Assembly (NCBI GenBank): GCA_951813015.1
Contig: CATOTG010000009.1
Location: 1-64,000, forward strand
Origin: an uncultured Thermoanaerobaculia bacterium
Lineage (GTDB): Bacteria > Acidobacteriota > Thermoanaerobaculia > Multivoradales > Multivoraceae
Length of the DNA: 64,000 bases
Reading direction: 5' to 3'
A model generated the notes under the pieces. That model saw nothing but the letters and a program-made list of their open reading frames with translations. It was not told the DNA's origin and searched no databases. Shown piece by piece: positions 10,688 through 18,504 of the stretch. Numbering within the stretch: position 1 is the stretch's first letter; every line of letters starts with the position of its first letter. The position numbers and the translations under genes are program-made.

Positions 10688-12922
10688 TCAGTTCAGCACC
10701 TTCACGGGGATCGAGTTGGCGGATCTGGCCTGCGTTGCCTGATTGACAACCGCGACGCTCAGAGTGTAGTCGCCCGGCTCGAGACCGGTGGGCTGGAAGG
10801 CCGCAATCAGCTTGTCGAGACCGGCGATTCCGGTCACGGTCCGCTCGCGCAGACTGAGCCTGCCCCCGGCCATCGCCTCGCCCTCGAGGTTGGTCACGGT
10901 TGCCTGCAGCGTCAGGTCGCCTGAGCCGAGGTTGTAGCCAACCAGGCAGAGTGCTGCGCCTTCCGGATCATCGGTCAGCGGCAGCAGCGGCACGGCCGAC
11001 GGGACATAGGGTTCTCCGTTCACCGTGAACGGATAGACCGTCGTTCTGGCGTACTGGTCGCCGGCCTGCTCGCGGACCAGGAACCAGCTTCCCGGCTCCT
11101 CGAGGAAGAAAGGCGGCAGGAGAACCGGCTGCCCGTTTGTGTACATGGGGACCTCCAACTCGACTGTCGCGACGCCGGTCCTGCCGGAGACGGCGTTGCG
11201 GACGAGGACCCTCACGAGGTAGGCGCCGGGGCCGAGGTTCAGGTGGCCGTAGTACTTCAGACCGGTGTTGGCGAAGGTATCCTCACGCCCGGCCAGGTCG
11301 AGGGTCACGACCCTGCTGAAGAAATCGCGCATCTGGGCCGTGTCGTCGGTGACGTAGGCGTAGATCTCGACGGGAAGATGCCCGTTCTCATGCCCTTGCA
11401 GCAGCTCGTTGCCGCCGACCTCGATGATCACGGGTACATACGCTTCGGCTTCAGCGGCCTGGAACGGCGCCGCCAACACGTCGACATGCAGGCCGTCCGT
11501 CTCCGTTGCGGTGGCGATCAGGTCCGAGGCGAGGAGGCGCTTTTCCATCGGGTGCAGGTCCCCGAATGGCCGGGGGGTGACGTACCCCATGCGGTGCGAG
11601 ACCTGTGACCCCCGGGGCGCTCTGGAGCGTACCGAAAGCCGGTGCCGCTCGCCCGGCGGTCCCGGTGCGGAGGGCTCGAAGGACAACAGGTACGTGACGT
11701 TGGAGGATTCCAGTACTGCGCGGAGCTCTTTGCCGAAGTCGTTGGCGTCTTCGTGGAATCCTCCGCCGGTCTCGTTGGAGATGTAGAAGAGCGCGTCCCG
11801 CCCAACGATGCGCGCCCGGTTCTCTTCCGGGAGGTCCGCCCGCAGTCCCGAGATGTCGACCGCGTGGATCACGGCGTTGGCGCGGCCGAACTCGCGCACC
11901 ATCTGATTGATCAGGACCTGGAGTTGCGTGTTGCCGTAGCGGTCGTCCGTGTCGACCTCGGCGTACCGGCCGTCCTGGATGGCCCGGATCTCACGTTGCA
12001 TGTCTTCGTCGAAGAAGTCCGGCTGGCGACCGAAGAGCAGTCGGCCGTCGAATCCCTCCGAGAACAGGATGACATGCTTGCGGCCCTCGATGCTGCCAAG
12101 AACCTGCGCCATCTTCTGGAGAGTGTCGGCCCAACTCGAGATTCGGCCACGGGCGAAGCTCTTCTCGTATCTGGCCATCTGATTGCCGATGATCCGCAGG
12201 TAGCTGCTGACGCTGCGTTCCATCTCGCTGATGCTCTGGTTCACGCCGCCCGCGTCCAGGGAGGACGCGATACCGGGGCCCGGGGCGTCGATCAGGAAGC
12301 CGAGAGGATCCCTGGTGACGAGCTTCAGGAGACGCGGATTGCCGAGCGTGGCGATGGCCCGGGCCAACTGCGTCCTGTCCGGCGTGAACGTGACCAGGAG
12401 TTGGGACCCGGACTCGGCGGTATGCACGGCCACGGCGCCAAGATCGGTGGGATGCATCTCGTTCAGGACGAAGTCCTGCGCGGCGACGCGCGCCCGCGCA
12501 ACCGACGTGGGCGTCGAGAACGTGAGGTCGAACAGCAGCAGGAAGTGCCGCCGAACGGCCGGCGGCAGACCATGGCCCGCATCCATCACGCGTCGTTCGT
12601 CCGGCGCGAGAAGATCGAGGTCCACGACCTGGAAGCCGGACAACTCCTGAAGCCGGCCCTCGTCGAGGATCTGGAAGTCCTCAATGGTCAGGCCGCGCAC
12701 CGGCTCGCCGTTCCTGGTGACCACGTTGACCGGTACCTGGACTTCGAAGACGGAGGTTTCTTCGTCGAACTGCCGCAGATTCTCGGGGTCTTGTGCCGGG
12801 ACCGGCAAGACGGCGGAGAACGCCGCGATCATGGCGGGAACGACGACGCCCGCGAGTCGGCCGCCTCGCGGATGTCCCCGACCGGGGAGGCGGCGGGCGG
12901 CAGACGACGTTTCGGGTTTCAT
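10688..12922 (-). CDS. VWFA-related acidobacterial domain protein, intact
   Basis: An intact 744-residue frame from ATG 12922 (the open frame extends 12 codons further upstream). It has a signal peptide ending near PVPAQDPEN, then the paired beta and VWA-like regions of the family: VFEVQVPVNVVTRNGEPVRG, HFLLLFDLTFSTPTSVARAR, GRKHVILFSEGFDGRLLFGR and YLLSFEPSAPGPPGERHRL. The C-terminal domain ends with YTLSVAVVNQATQARSANSI. It serves as the intact reference for the frameshifted paralogue downstream. The family is largely confined to Acidobacteria and is exported; molecular role unknown. The 80-bp gap to the downstream gene allows co-transcription. Confidence 0.9.
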   Translation of the reverse strand: MKPETSSAARRLPGRGHPRGGRLAGVVVPAMIAAFSAVLPVPAQDPENLRQFDEETSVFEVQVPVNVVTRNGEPVRGLTIEDFQILDEGRLQELSGFQVVDLDLLAPDERRVMDAGHGLPPAVRRHFLLLFDLTFSTPTSVARARVAAQDFVLNEMHPTDLGAVAVHTAESGSQLLVTFTPDRTQLARAIATLGNPRLLKLVTRDPLGFLIDAPGPGIASSLDAGGVNQSISEMERSVSSYLRIIGNQMARYEKSFARGRISSWADTLQKMAQVLGSIEGRKHVILFSEGFDGRLLFGRQPDFFDEDMQREIRAIQDGRYAEVDTDDRYGNTQLQVLINQMVREFGRANAVIHAVDISGLRADLPEENRARIVGRDALFYISNETGGGFHEDANDFGKELRAVLESSNVTYLLSFEPSAPGPPGERHRLSVRSRAPRGSQVSHRMGYVTPRPFGDLHPMEKRLLASDLIATATETDGLHVDVLAAPFQAAEAEAYVPVIIEVGGNELLQGHENGHLPVEIYAYVTDDTAQMRDFFSRVVTLDLAGREDTFANTGLKYYGHLNLGPGAYLVRVLVRNAVSGRTGVATVELEVPMYTNGQPVLLPPFFLEEPGSWFLVREQAGDQYARTTVYPFTVNGEPYVPSAVPLLPLTDDPEGAALCLVGYNLGSGDLTLQATVTNLEGEAMAGGRLSLRERTVTGIAGLDKLIAAFQPTGLEPGDYTLSVAVVNQATQARSANSIPVKVLN

Positions 12923-13040
12923 GACCTTGGCTGTCCTGATCCCGGGGCAGCGCGACAAGGCTAGCAGCAGAGAGTGGTTGCTTCTCCCGGGCTGTTGCCG
13001 CTGGCCGGGAGAGCGGCGCCAGCAGGCCGCCCGGCCGATG

Positions 13041-14210
13041 TCAGGGCGGCCCCCGTTCGATCAGTGCCGCGTACTTGCGTGCTTCTTCGTGCGTTGCATC
13101 GAGGCGCAGGGCCCGCTCCACGTGGTGCCTTGCTTCGCGCACCCGGCCGGTCGCGATGTAGACCCGGACGAGGCCGACATGGACTTCCGGAAGTTCGGAG
13201 TCGGCGCGAAAGGCCCTGCGCATGTACTCCAGCGCCAGGGCCGAATCGCCGGCTGCCAGAGCGGCGTCGCCCCGGTAGACGTAGAAGAACGGGCTCGCCA
13301 TGTTCAGGTCTTCGAGGACGTCGAGAAGCTCGCCGGCGCGGCCATGTCGGCCCTGAACCTGGTAGGAGCGGACCAGGTTCGTCAGCAGAGGAATGCTCTG
13401 CGGATGAAGCTCCAGGCCTTCCTCGTAGACCCGCACAGCTTCGTCGACCTGGTTGCGCCGGAGCAGGAGGATGCCGCGGTTGTTGATCGCCTTGTCGAAG
13501 TCGGGCGCCAGCCGGACGGCGACGTCGAGCCACTTCTCGGCGGCGTCGAGTTCGTTCTCCATCAGGGCCTCCGCCCCCAGGTTGTTGTAGTAGTGGCCGG
13601 CGGCGGCCAGATCGGTGATCGGCTCGAAGTCGCGATAGGACTTGGGGCGGTAGGGAAGAAAGTCGTAGGTCGCCATCTCCCCGTCCACGTACATGCCGGC
13701 GACGATGTGGCCCCGGCTGATCACCACGCCGTCCTGGTAGTTCCAGCGCTGGTAGTCCTCGACCTCGACAAAGAACGGGTTCAGCCGGCGTTCGCGCCCC
13801 ACCGCCACGAACAGGTTGACGAAGGACAGGCAGTTGCCTTGTCCGTAGGTAAACGTCTCGCCAGCTGTGCGGGTCGGTGCAAGGGCGTACTGAAGGTCGA
13901 CCCAGCCGAAGATGAAGTCGAGCACGGCGTCGCGGCGGCGGGTCTCGCTGCCAGCCGGACTGACACGCTCATCGACGGCGGCGCGCAATTCGTCGGTGAC
14001 GGCGAACGGAACGACCACCCCGTCCCTCCAGCCGCCTCCGAGGCGGCGGTCGAACTCGGACGTCAGTAGCTGCCGATCGTCCAGCGGCGCGTAGCCGGCA
14101 CACGCAGCGCCCAAGGTCAGCGCCAACAGGAGCGCGCCTCTCCGCGCCCTGGCTGCGCCGGGAAGCTCGAAGCCTGTCCGATGTCCGTGGGTCCGGAGAG
14201 TCAGGATCAT
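13041..14210 (-). CDS. Lipoprotein with transglutaminase-like domain and TPRs; 5' end taken from an IS
   Basis: A 389-residue product. The lipoprotein signal has lipobox LGAAC (LLLALTLGAACAGYAP). A middle region resembles a transglutaminase-like cysteine peptidase fold, with GQGNCLSFVNLFVAVGRE around the candidate cysteine and GHIVAGMYVDGE around a His. TPR repeats follow to the C-terminus. The first dozen codons, MILTLRTHGHRT, and the GGAGG before them are nearly identical to the start of the IS transposase remnant at 28667, so the translation start appears captured from an IS end. The GGAGG abuts the ATG, so initiation a little downstream is possible. Role unknown; probably a cell-envelope protein. 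Confidence 0.75.
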   Translation of the reverse strand: MILTLRTHGHRTGFELPGAARARRGALLLALTLGAACAGYAPLDDRQLLTSEFDRRLGGGWRDGVVVPFAVTDELRAAVDERVSPAGSETRRRDAVLDFIFGWVDLQYALAPTRTAGETFTYGQGNCLSFVNLFVAVGRERRLNPFFVEVEDYQRWNYQDGVVISRGHIVAGMYVDGEMATYDFLPYRPKSYRDFEPITDLAAAGHYYNNLGAEALMENELDAAEKWLDVAVRLAPDFDKAINNRGILLLRRNQVDEAVRVYEEGLELHPQSIPLLTNLVRSYQVQGRHGRAGELLDVLEDLNMASPFFYVYRGDAALAAGDSALALEYMRRAFRADSELPEVHVGLVRVYIATGRVREARHHVERALRLDATHEEARKYAALIERGPP

Positions 14211-14299
14211 CCTCCGATGATCGCCGATCCCACCCGGCTCACGTTCGCCTCTCGCTGGATTCACCCTCACCGCTCACCCTCACTTCTCGCTGGACAGCA
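14178..14299. mobile_element. Solo IS end (remnant)
   Basis: This stretch matches, in reverse orientation, the left end of the decayed IS at 28580: two CTCGCTGGA motifs 35 bp apart (14251 and 14286), then the GATCATCCTCCGATGATC block and the first codons of the transposase. No rest of the element follows; the sequence continues straight into the lipoprotein gene. Confidence 0.75.
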
Positions 14300-14824
14300 C
14301 CCTGGACAGCTTCAGGTGGACAACCACTCTCCTCTTGATGTACGATGCCTTCATTCAACAGGTTGATCCGCCGGATTCCTGTCAGGGTTTGGCCTGACGG
14401 GAGGTCCTTCGTCAGTCACATGTTGACAGCAACGGCGGTTTGATTCCAGGACAAGCCGGTCATGTGTCAGTCGGACCACGAGCCAATGAAGGTCACCGGT
14501 GCGGCGGCAACAGCCAGAGGTTATTCAAAATCATGGACAGCGTACCGTCTCTTGGATGGGTGGAGGATTCGGGTTCGCGCCAAAATGGCGCGGCTCGACC
14601 TTCTTCCACACGCGGGTTCGCATGGAGACAGGGTTTTGTCCGATTGGCCGAACTGGCCGGATCCTGGTCGCTTTGGCACAAGCCTTGCGGCGTCTCAAGA
14701 TCGTCAGCAGAGCCGAGAGGCTCTCGTCAAACTGCGGGAGGTTGCATGCGGCGTCGCGCAAGCCAGCGCGGCGCGGACGTGAATCTCCCGTACCAACACT
14801 CACTTCGGAGGGAGTATTGAACGC
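14300..14824. other. Long upstream region of the TonB receptor gene
   Basis: No convincing coding region on either strand. It contains the sigma-54-type promoter at 14673-14688 and, directly before the receptor ATG, the Shine-Dalgarno-like GGAGGGAG at about 14808-14815. The first part adjoins the IS end and may include IS-derived sequence. Confidence 0.5.
14673..14688 (+). promoter_or_regulatory. Sigma-54 (-24/-12) promoter match
   Basis: TTGGCACAAGCCTTGC has the invariant GG and GC separated by exactly ten bases, plus the preferred TGGCAC and TTGC blocks. It points at the TonB receptor, whose ATG is 137 bases downstream. An RpoN activator would be needed; none is encoded in the window. Confidence 0.6.
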
Positions 14825-17728
14825 ATGAGCAGACGCACCGTTTCTACGTTCGGCGTCATCCTTTTGCTGCTCGTTGGCGGCATCGCCTGGGGTCAGCAGA
14901 CCACCGGCAATCTCTACGGCACGGTGGTCGACGAGTCCGGCGCCGCCTTGCCGGGCGTCAAGGTCACCGTGACCGGCATCGGCGCCGCGCGCGAGCAGTT
15001 CACCGATGAGGGCGGGAACTTCCGGTTCCCCGCGCTCGACCCGGGCTTTTACGACGTAGCTGCCGAGCTTGATGGCTTCGGCGGACTGGAGTATCCGGAT
15101 GTCAGCATTCGTCTGGGGCGCAGCACGGATCTGCCGTTGACCTTGACGGCGGCCCTGGAAGAGACGATCACCGTCACGTCCGAGAGCCCGCTGCTTGACG
15201 AACGCCAGATCAGGCCCGGCACCAACGTCACGCAGGTCGAGTTGGAGAAGATCCCGACCGCACGCGATCCCTGGGCCATCCTGAGCCAGACGCCGGGCGT
15301 CCTCGTGGACCGGATCAACGTGGCCGGCAGCGAATCCGGCCAGCAGTCCGTCTTCAGGGCTCAGGGCGTTTCGAGCAGCCAGAACACCTTCCAGCTCGAC
15401 GGCACGGAGATCACCGACATGCGCGCCACCGGCGCGTCGCCGACGTACTACGACTTCGACCAGTTCGCCGAAATGTCGTTCACGACCGGCGGGTCCGACG
15501 TCACGAAGAGCACCTCGGGCGTTGCGGTCAACCTCGTGACGAAACGGGGAACCAACGAGTTCCGCGGTTCGGCTCGCTTCTACAACACTCAGGCCACCGG
15601 CTACTTCGGCGGCCTGCTGGAGGGTGCCGAGCCGAACATCGACAGCCAGCTCAACCAGGCGAATGGCCAGACGGCGCTGCCGGGCGCCCGGGTCCGCAAG
15701 ATCGAGGACTTCGGCTTCGAGGCCGGCGGCGCCGCGATCCAGGACCGCCTGTGGATGTGGGGAAGCTGGGGCCAGCAGGACATCGGCCAGAACAACGCTA
15801 CCGGTACCGCCGACGACACCCTGCTCGAGAACACGGTGATCAAGGTGAACGGCCAGCTATCAAGCGACAACGCGATGGTCGCCTCCTACAACAACGGCGA
15901 CAAGCTGAAGTTCGGTCGTGGTGGAGGGGGCAACCGGCCACCCCCAACGACCTGGAATCAGCGCGGACCGTCGGCCCAGTATCGGCTGGAGGATCAGCAC
16001 ATCTTCTCGCCGAACTTCTACCTCACCGGCGTCTACTCGCATGGCGACTTCGGATTCGCGCTGCTTGCCCGTGGAAACCTGTCGAACCAGAACGGTCTTG
16101 ACCAGGATGCAGTGGATCCAATGCGCGATTTCCCGGTGTGGTACGGCAACTACTTCTCCGGCTCGGCGGCGTCTCCGAACGACCTCTGGCAGGCAGACGC
16201 CAGCTACTTCTTCAGCAGCGGCGCCACGGTCAACCACGAGCTGAAGCTCGGCGGCCGGTTCCGGACCTACGAGAACCGCTCCGCGTTCTACGCCGGGCCC
16301 CGGGATACGTGGCACGAGGCGGGTCGTTCCTGGACCATCTACACTCGGGATGATAAAGGCGCCCTCGCCGCCGACTACAACTCGCTCTACGCGCAGGACA
16401 CGATCACGTTCGGGCGCATGACGCTGAACGTCGGCGCGCGCTGGGACGACCAGGGCGGTGCCAACGGCCAGTACGAGCTGCCCGCACATCCAACGCGCCC
16501 CGACCTGATGCCGGCGATCACCTTCGAGGGATCCGAAGCGGGCTTCGGCTGGACGTCGATCGTGCCGCGGCTCGGGGCGACCTACGCTCTTGGCGAAGGC
16601 CGCACCACGTTGCTGCGCGCGAGCCTTTCCCAGTTCGCCAACCAGTTGCCCACCAACACGGTGACCCGGAACTCGCCTCTCGGCTACAACTATGTCTACG
16701 TCGTCTGCGACGACCTGAGCGTCGCGGACCAGACCTGCTACTCGCCGGGCAATGTCCTGTTCACCAACCTGGATCTCGACGATCCGTTCAACATTCTTGA
16801 CACGACGGATCCGAACTTCGATCCGCCGGTCACGACCGAGCTCATCCTCGGGGTTGAGCACGAGTTCATGCCGGAGCTCGTCGCCGGATTCGGCATCACG
16901 ATGCGGAACGTGGACGACATCGCGGAAGAAGTCGGTTACGTCGAGGATGAGGACGGCAACGTGCGTCTGCCGCGCCGTTCGGACTTCATGCTTTCCCATG
17001 TCGCCACCGGCACCGTGCCGCGCGGCAATGGCAGCTACCGGGTCCAGGTGTACGACCTGGTCGATGGGGTCGACTTCACGGGCGGTGACCACCTGATGAA
17101 CGGTGTCCGCTCCCGCGACTTCCTCGGTTACAACGTCAGCCTCACGAAGCGGCTGTCGCACGGTTGGATGGCTCGTGGCTTTTTCCAGTACGGCGATGCC
17201 GAATGGAATGTGCCCGACGAGTACTACAACCACTTCAGCCGGAATGCCGGCCGCGGCGGCGGAGACGTGGACGGGCAGATCTACATGCAGAGATCGACCG
17301 GCTCCGGCAAGGGCCAGCGCTACCTGCAGTCGACCTGGTCGTACAATCTGAACGGCATGTATCAGGTTGCCCCCGACAGGGGTTGGGGTTTCAATCTGTC
17401 GGCCAACCTGACCGGTCGCGAGGGTTCCCCCGCTGCCTTCTACGTAACCGAAGACGTCCCGAACCTGGAAAGTGCGAGCCTCAACGTCGTTGAGGACCTC
17501 GGTTCCGTACGACTGCCTGACATCCACACGATGGACGTGCGGATCGAGAAGGAGTTCGCAGTGTCGGGTCCGATGAACCTGACGTTCGGCATCGACATCT
17601 TCAACGTGATGAACAGAGGTACGGCTCTGTCCTGGATCGACGGTATTGGCGGATCCAACGCTGGCAACCTGGACGATCACATCGCACCGCGCGTGTATCG
17701 CCTTGGTGTCCGTCTGAGCTGGCGATAG
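14825..17728 (+). CDS. TonB-dependent receptor, Oar-like, with carboxypeptidase-regulatory domain
   Basis: A 967-residue outer-membrane receptor. The signal peptide ends at GGIAWGQQ. Residues about 25-110 form a carboxypeptidase regulatory-like domain (GNLYGTVVDESGAALPGVKV). A plug domain follows (ITVTSESPLLDERQIRPGTN, IPTARDPWAILSQTPGV), then a long beta-barrel ending YRLGVRLSWR. Such receptors import large or polymeric nutrients using TonB energy. A Shine-Dalgarno GGAGGGAG lies about ten bases upstream of the ATG. It stands alone between a sigma-54 promoter match and a strong terminator, so it appears to be a separately regulated single-gene unit. Substrate unknown. Confidence 0.92.
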   Translation: MSRRTVSTFGVILLLLVGGIAWGQQTTGNLYGTVVDESGAALPGVKVTVTGIGAAREQFTDEGGNFRFPALDPGFYDVAAELDGFGGLEYPDVSIRLGRSTDLPLTLTAALEETITVTSESPLLDERQIRPGTNVTQVELEKIPTARDPWAILSQTPGVLVDRINVAGSESGQQSVFRAQGVSSSQNTFQLDGTEITDMRATGASPTYYDFDQFAEMSFTTGGSDVTKSTSGVAVNLVTKRGTNEFRGSARFYNTQATGYFGGLLEGAEPNIDSQLNQANGQTALPGARVRKIEDFGFEAGGAAIQDRLWMWGSWGQQDIGQNNATGTADDTLLENTVIKVNGQLSSDNAMVASYNNGDKLKFGRGGGGNRPPPTTWNQRGPSAQYRLEDQHIFSPNFYLTGVYSHGDFGFALLARGNLSNQNGLDQDAVDPMRDFPVWYGNYFSGSAASPNDLWQADASYFFSSGATVNHELKLGGRFRTYENRSAFYAGPRDTWHEAGRSWTIYTRDDKGALAADYNSLYAQDTITFGRMTLNVGARWDDQGGANGQYELPAHPTRPDLMPAITFEGSEAGFGWTSIVPRLGATYALGEGRTTLLRASLSQFANQLPTNTVTRNSPLGYNYVYVVCDDLSVADQTCYSPGNVLFTNLDLDDPFNILDTTDPNFDPPVTTELILGVEHEFMPELVAGFGITMRNVDDIAEEVGYVEDEDGNVRLPRRSDFMLSHVATGTVPRGNGSYRVQVYDLVDGVDFTGGDHLMNGVRSRDFLGYNVSLTKRLSHGWMARGFFQYGDAEWNVPDEYYNHFSRNAGRGGGDVDGQIYMQRSTGSGKGQRYLQSTWSYNLNGMYQVAPDRGWGFNLSANLTGREGSPAAFYVTEDVPNLESASLNVVEDLGSVRLPDIHTMDVRIEKEFAVSGPMNLTFGIDIFNVMNRGTALSWIDGIGGSNAGNLDDHIAPRVYRLGVRLSWR

Positions 17729-17798
17729 GGGGGCGCCCCTCCCTTCACCGCTCAGTTCTCTGACGACGGCGTCGGCTTGTCGTCACGGGAATAGGGAG

Positions 17799-17831
17799 AG
17801 CCCCGGTCCGGTATCCGGATCGGGGCTTTTC
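17799..17831 (+). terminator. Rho-independent terminator of the TonB receptor gene
   Basis: A 13-bp stem, AGCCCCGGTCCGG with CCGGATCGGGGCT (one G-T wobble), closed by a TAT loop and followed by TTTT. It lies 71 bases after the receptor stop codon. Confidence 0.85.
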
Positions 17832-17969
17832 CTGTTCCAGACTGCCAGACACCGCCGCCTCAACCCTGCCGACGGGCGCCGCGCCAGTGCTCAGATCGCC
17901 TGGTTGCTCCTGAGAGGCGCGTCGATTCCGCCGGGACAGAGGTTCTCTGCGGGACACGAGCTGCTCGAC

Positions 17970-18112
17970 GGGAACACCGCCACATCCGCCACGTCCGTGC
18001 GCGTCGGCCCGGTACGAAGCAATGCACCGCCTGCGGCAGAGCACACAACAGGAGTCGTTGTCGTCCAGCGCGGCCACCGGATCGATGCCCGCCCTCCGGA
18101 TCCGCCCGAGAA
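17970..18112 (-). pseudogene. Glycerate 2-kinase C-terminal fragment
   Basis: On the minus strand GRIRRAGIDPVAALDDNDSC is encoded, followed by degenerate sequence aligning with the last codons of the glycerate kinase copies at 32997 and 40338. The homology begins abruptly at about 18112, next to a transposase fragment, so the gene was truncated there. Confidence 0.8.
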
Positions 18113-18115
18113 ATC

Positions 18116-18202
18116 GAGGATCGGCGCCGGGGTCCGAAGCGCTTGTTTTCCCGGCGTTACACGAAGGCGGACATCGGTTTGCTGGTGGAGCGGCGGGCAC
18201 GA
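18116..18202 (+). mobile_element. IS transposase fragment
   Basis: About 85 bases match the coding strand of the intact transposase at 29716-30975, covering the region RRRGPKRPFPQRYTKADI; here it reads FSRRYTKADIGLLVE in one frame. It abuts the truncated glycerate kinase fragment, suggesting that an IS insertion caused the truncation. Confidence 0.75.
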
Positions 18203-18279
18203 TCATTTCCCGTTGGACAGCTCTTCGGGCTGCTGGAGGGACGTCCGGGCGGGTACAATGGCCGTACAGAGGGGGTGCC

Positions 18280-18452
18280 ATGGACTTCGCTCAACAGCCG
18301 TTTTCCGTTGCCGGCAGGATCGGATGGCAGTCGGCGGCGCCGGTACCCGCCGGCTACCGGCTCAACCCCTTTCTCGAAGGGACCGGAGGCCGGCTGCATC
18401 CTTCCCGGGCACACGACCGAGGACGTGCTGCACCATCCGGGATATGGTCTTC
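18280..18452 (+). pseudogene. Arginine decarboxylase-like remnant: N- and C-termini only
   Basis: ATG 18280 opens MDFAQQPFSVAGRIGWQSAA, matching the N-terminus of the decarboxylase at 39012 (MDFSQATSVASRIGCQSPAP). After about 40 codons the sequence jumps, in another frame, to ILPGHTTEDVLHHPGYG, which matches that protein's C-terminus. Everything between is deleted. The upstream stretch with a TACAAT and an AGAGGGGG-type ribosome site is conserved too. The ATG frame runs on without a stop into the CRTAC1 gene downstream. Confidence 0.8.
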
Positions 18453-18504
18453 CATCGGCAGAACGGCCGGCGGGCGTGGCGCGGGTTCCGCTCGACTGAG
18501 CACA

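Noticed and set aside
11642-12964. 440-codon plus-strand frame opposite the intact VWFA gene
   Set aside because: Shadow of the minus-strand gene, with no signal peptide or domain.
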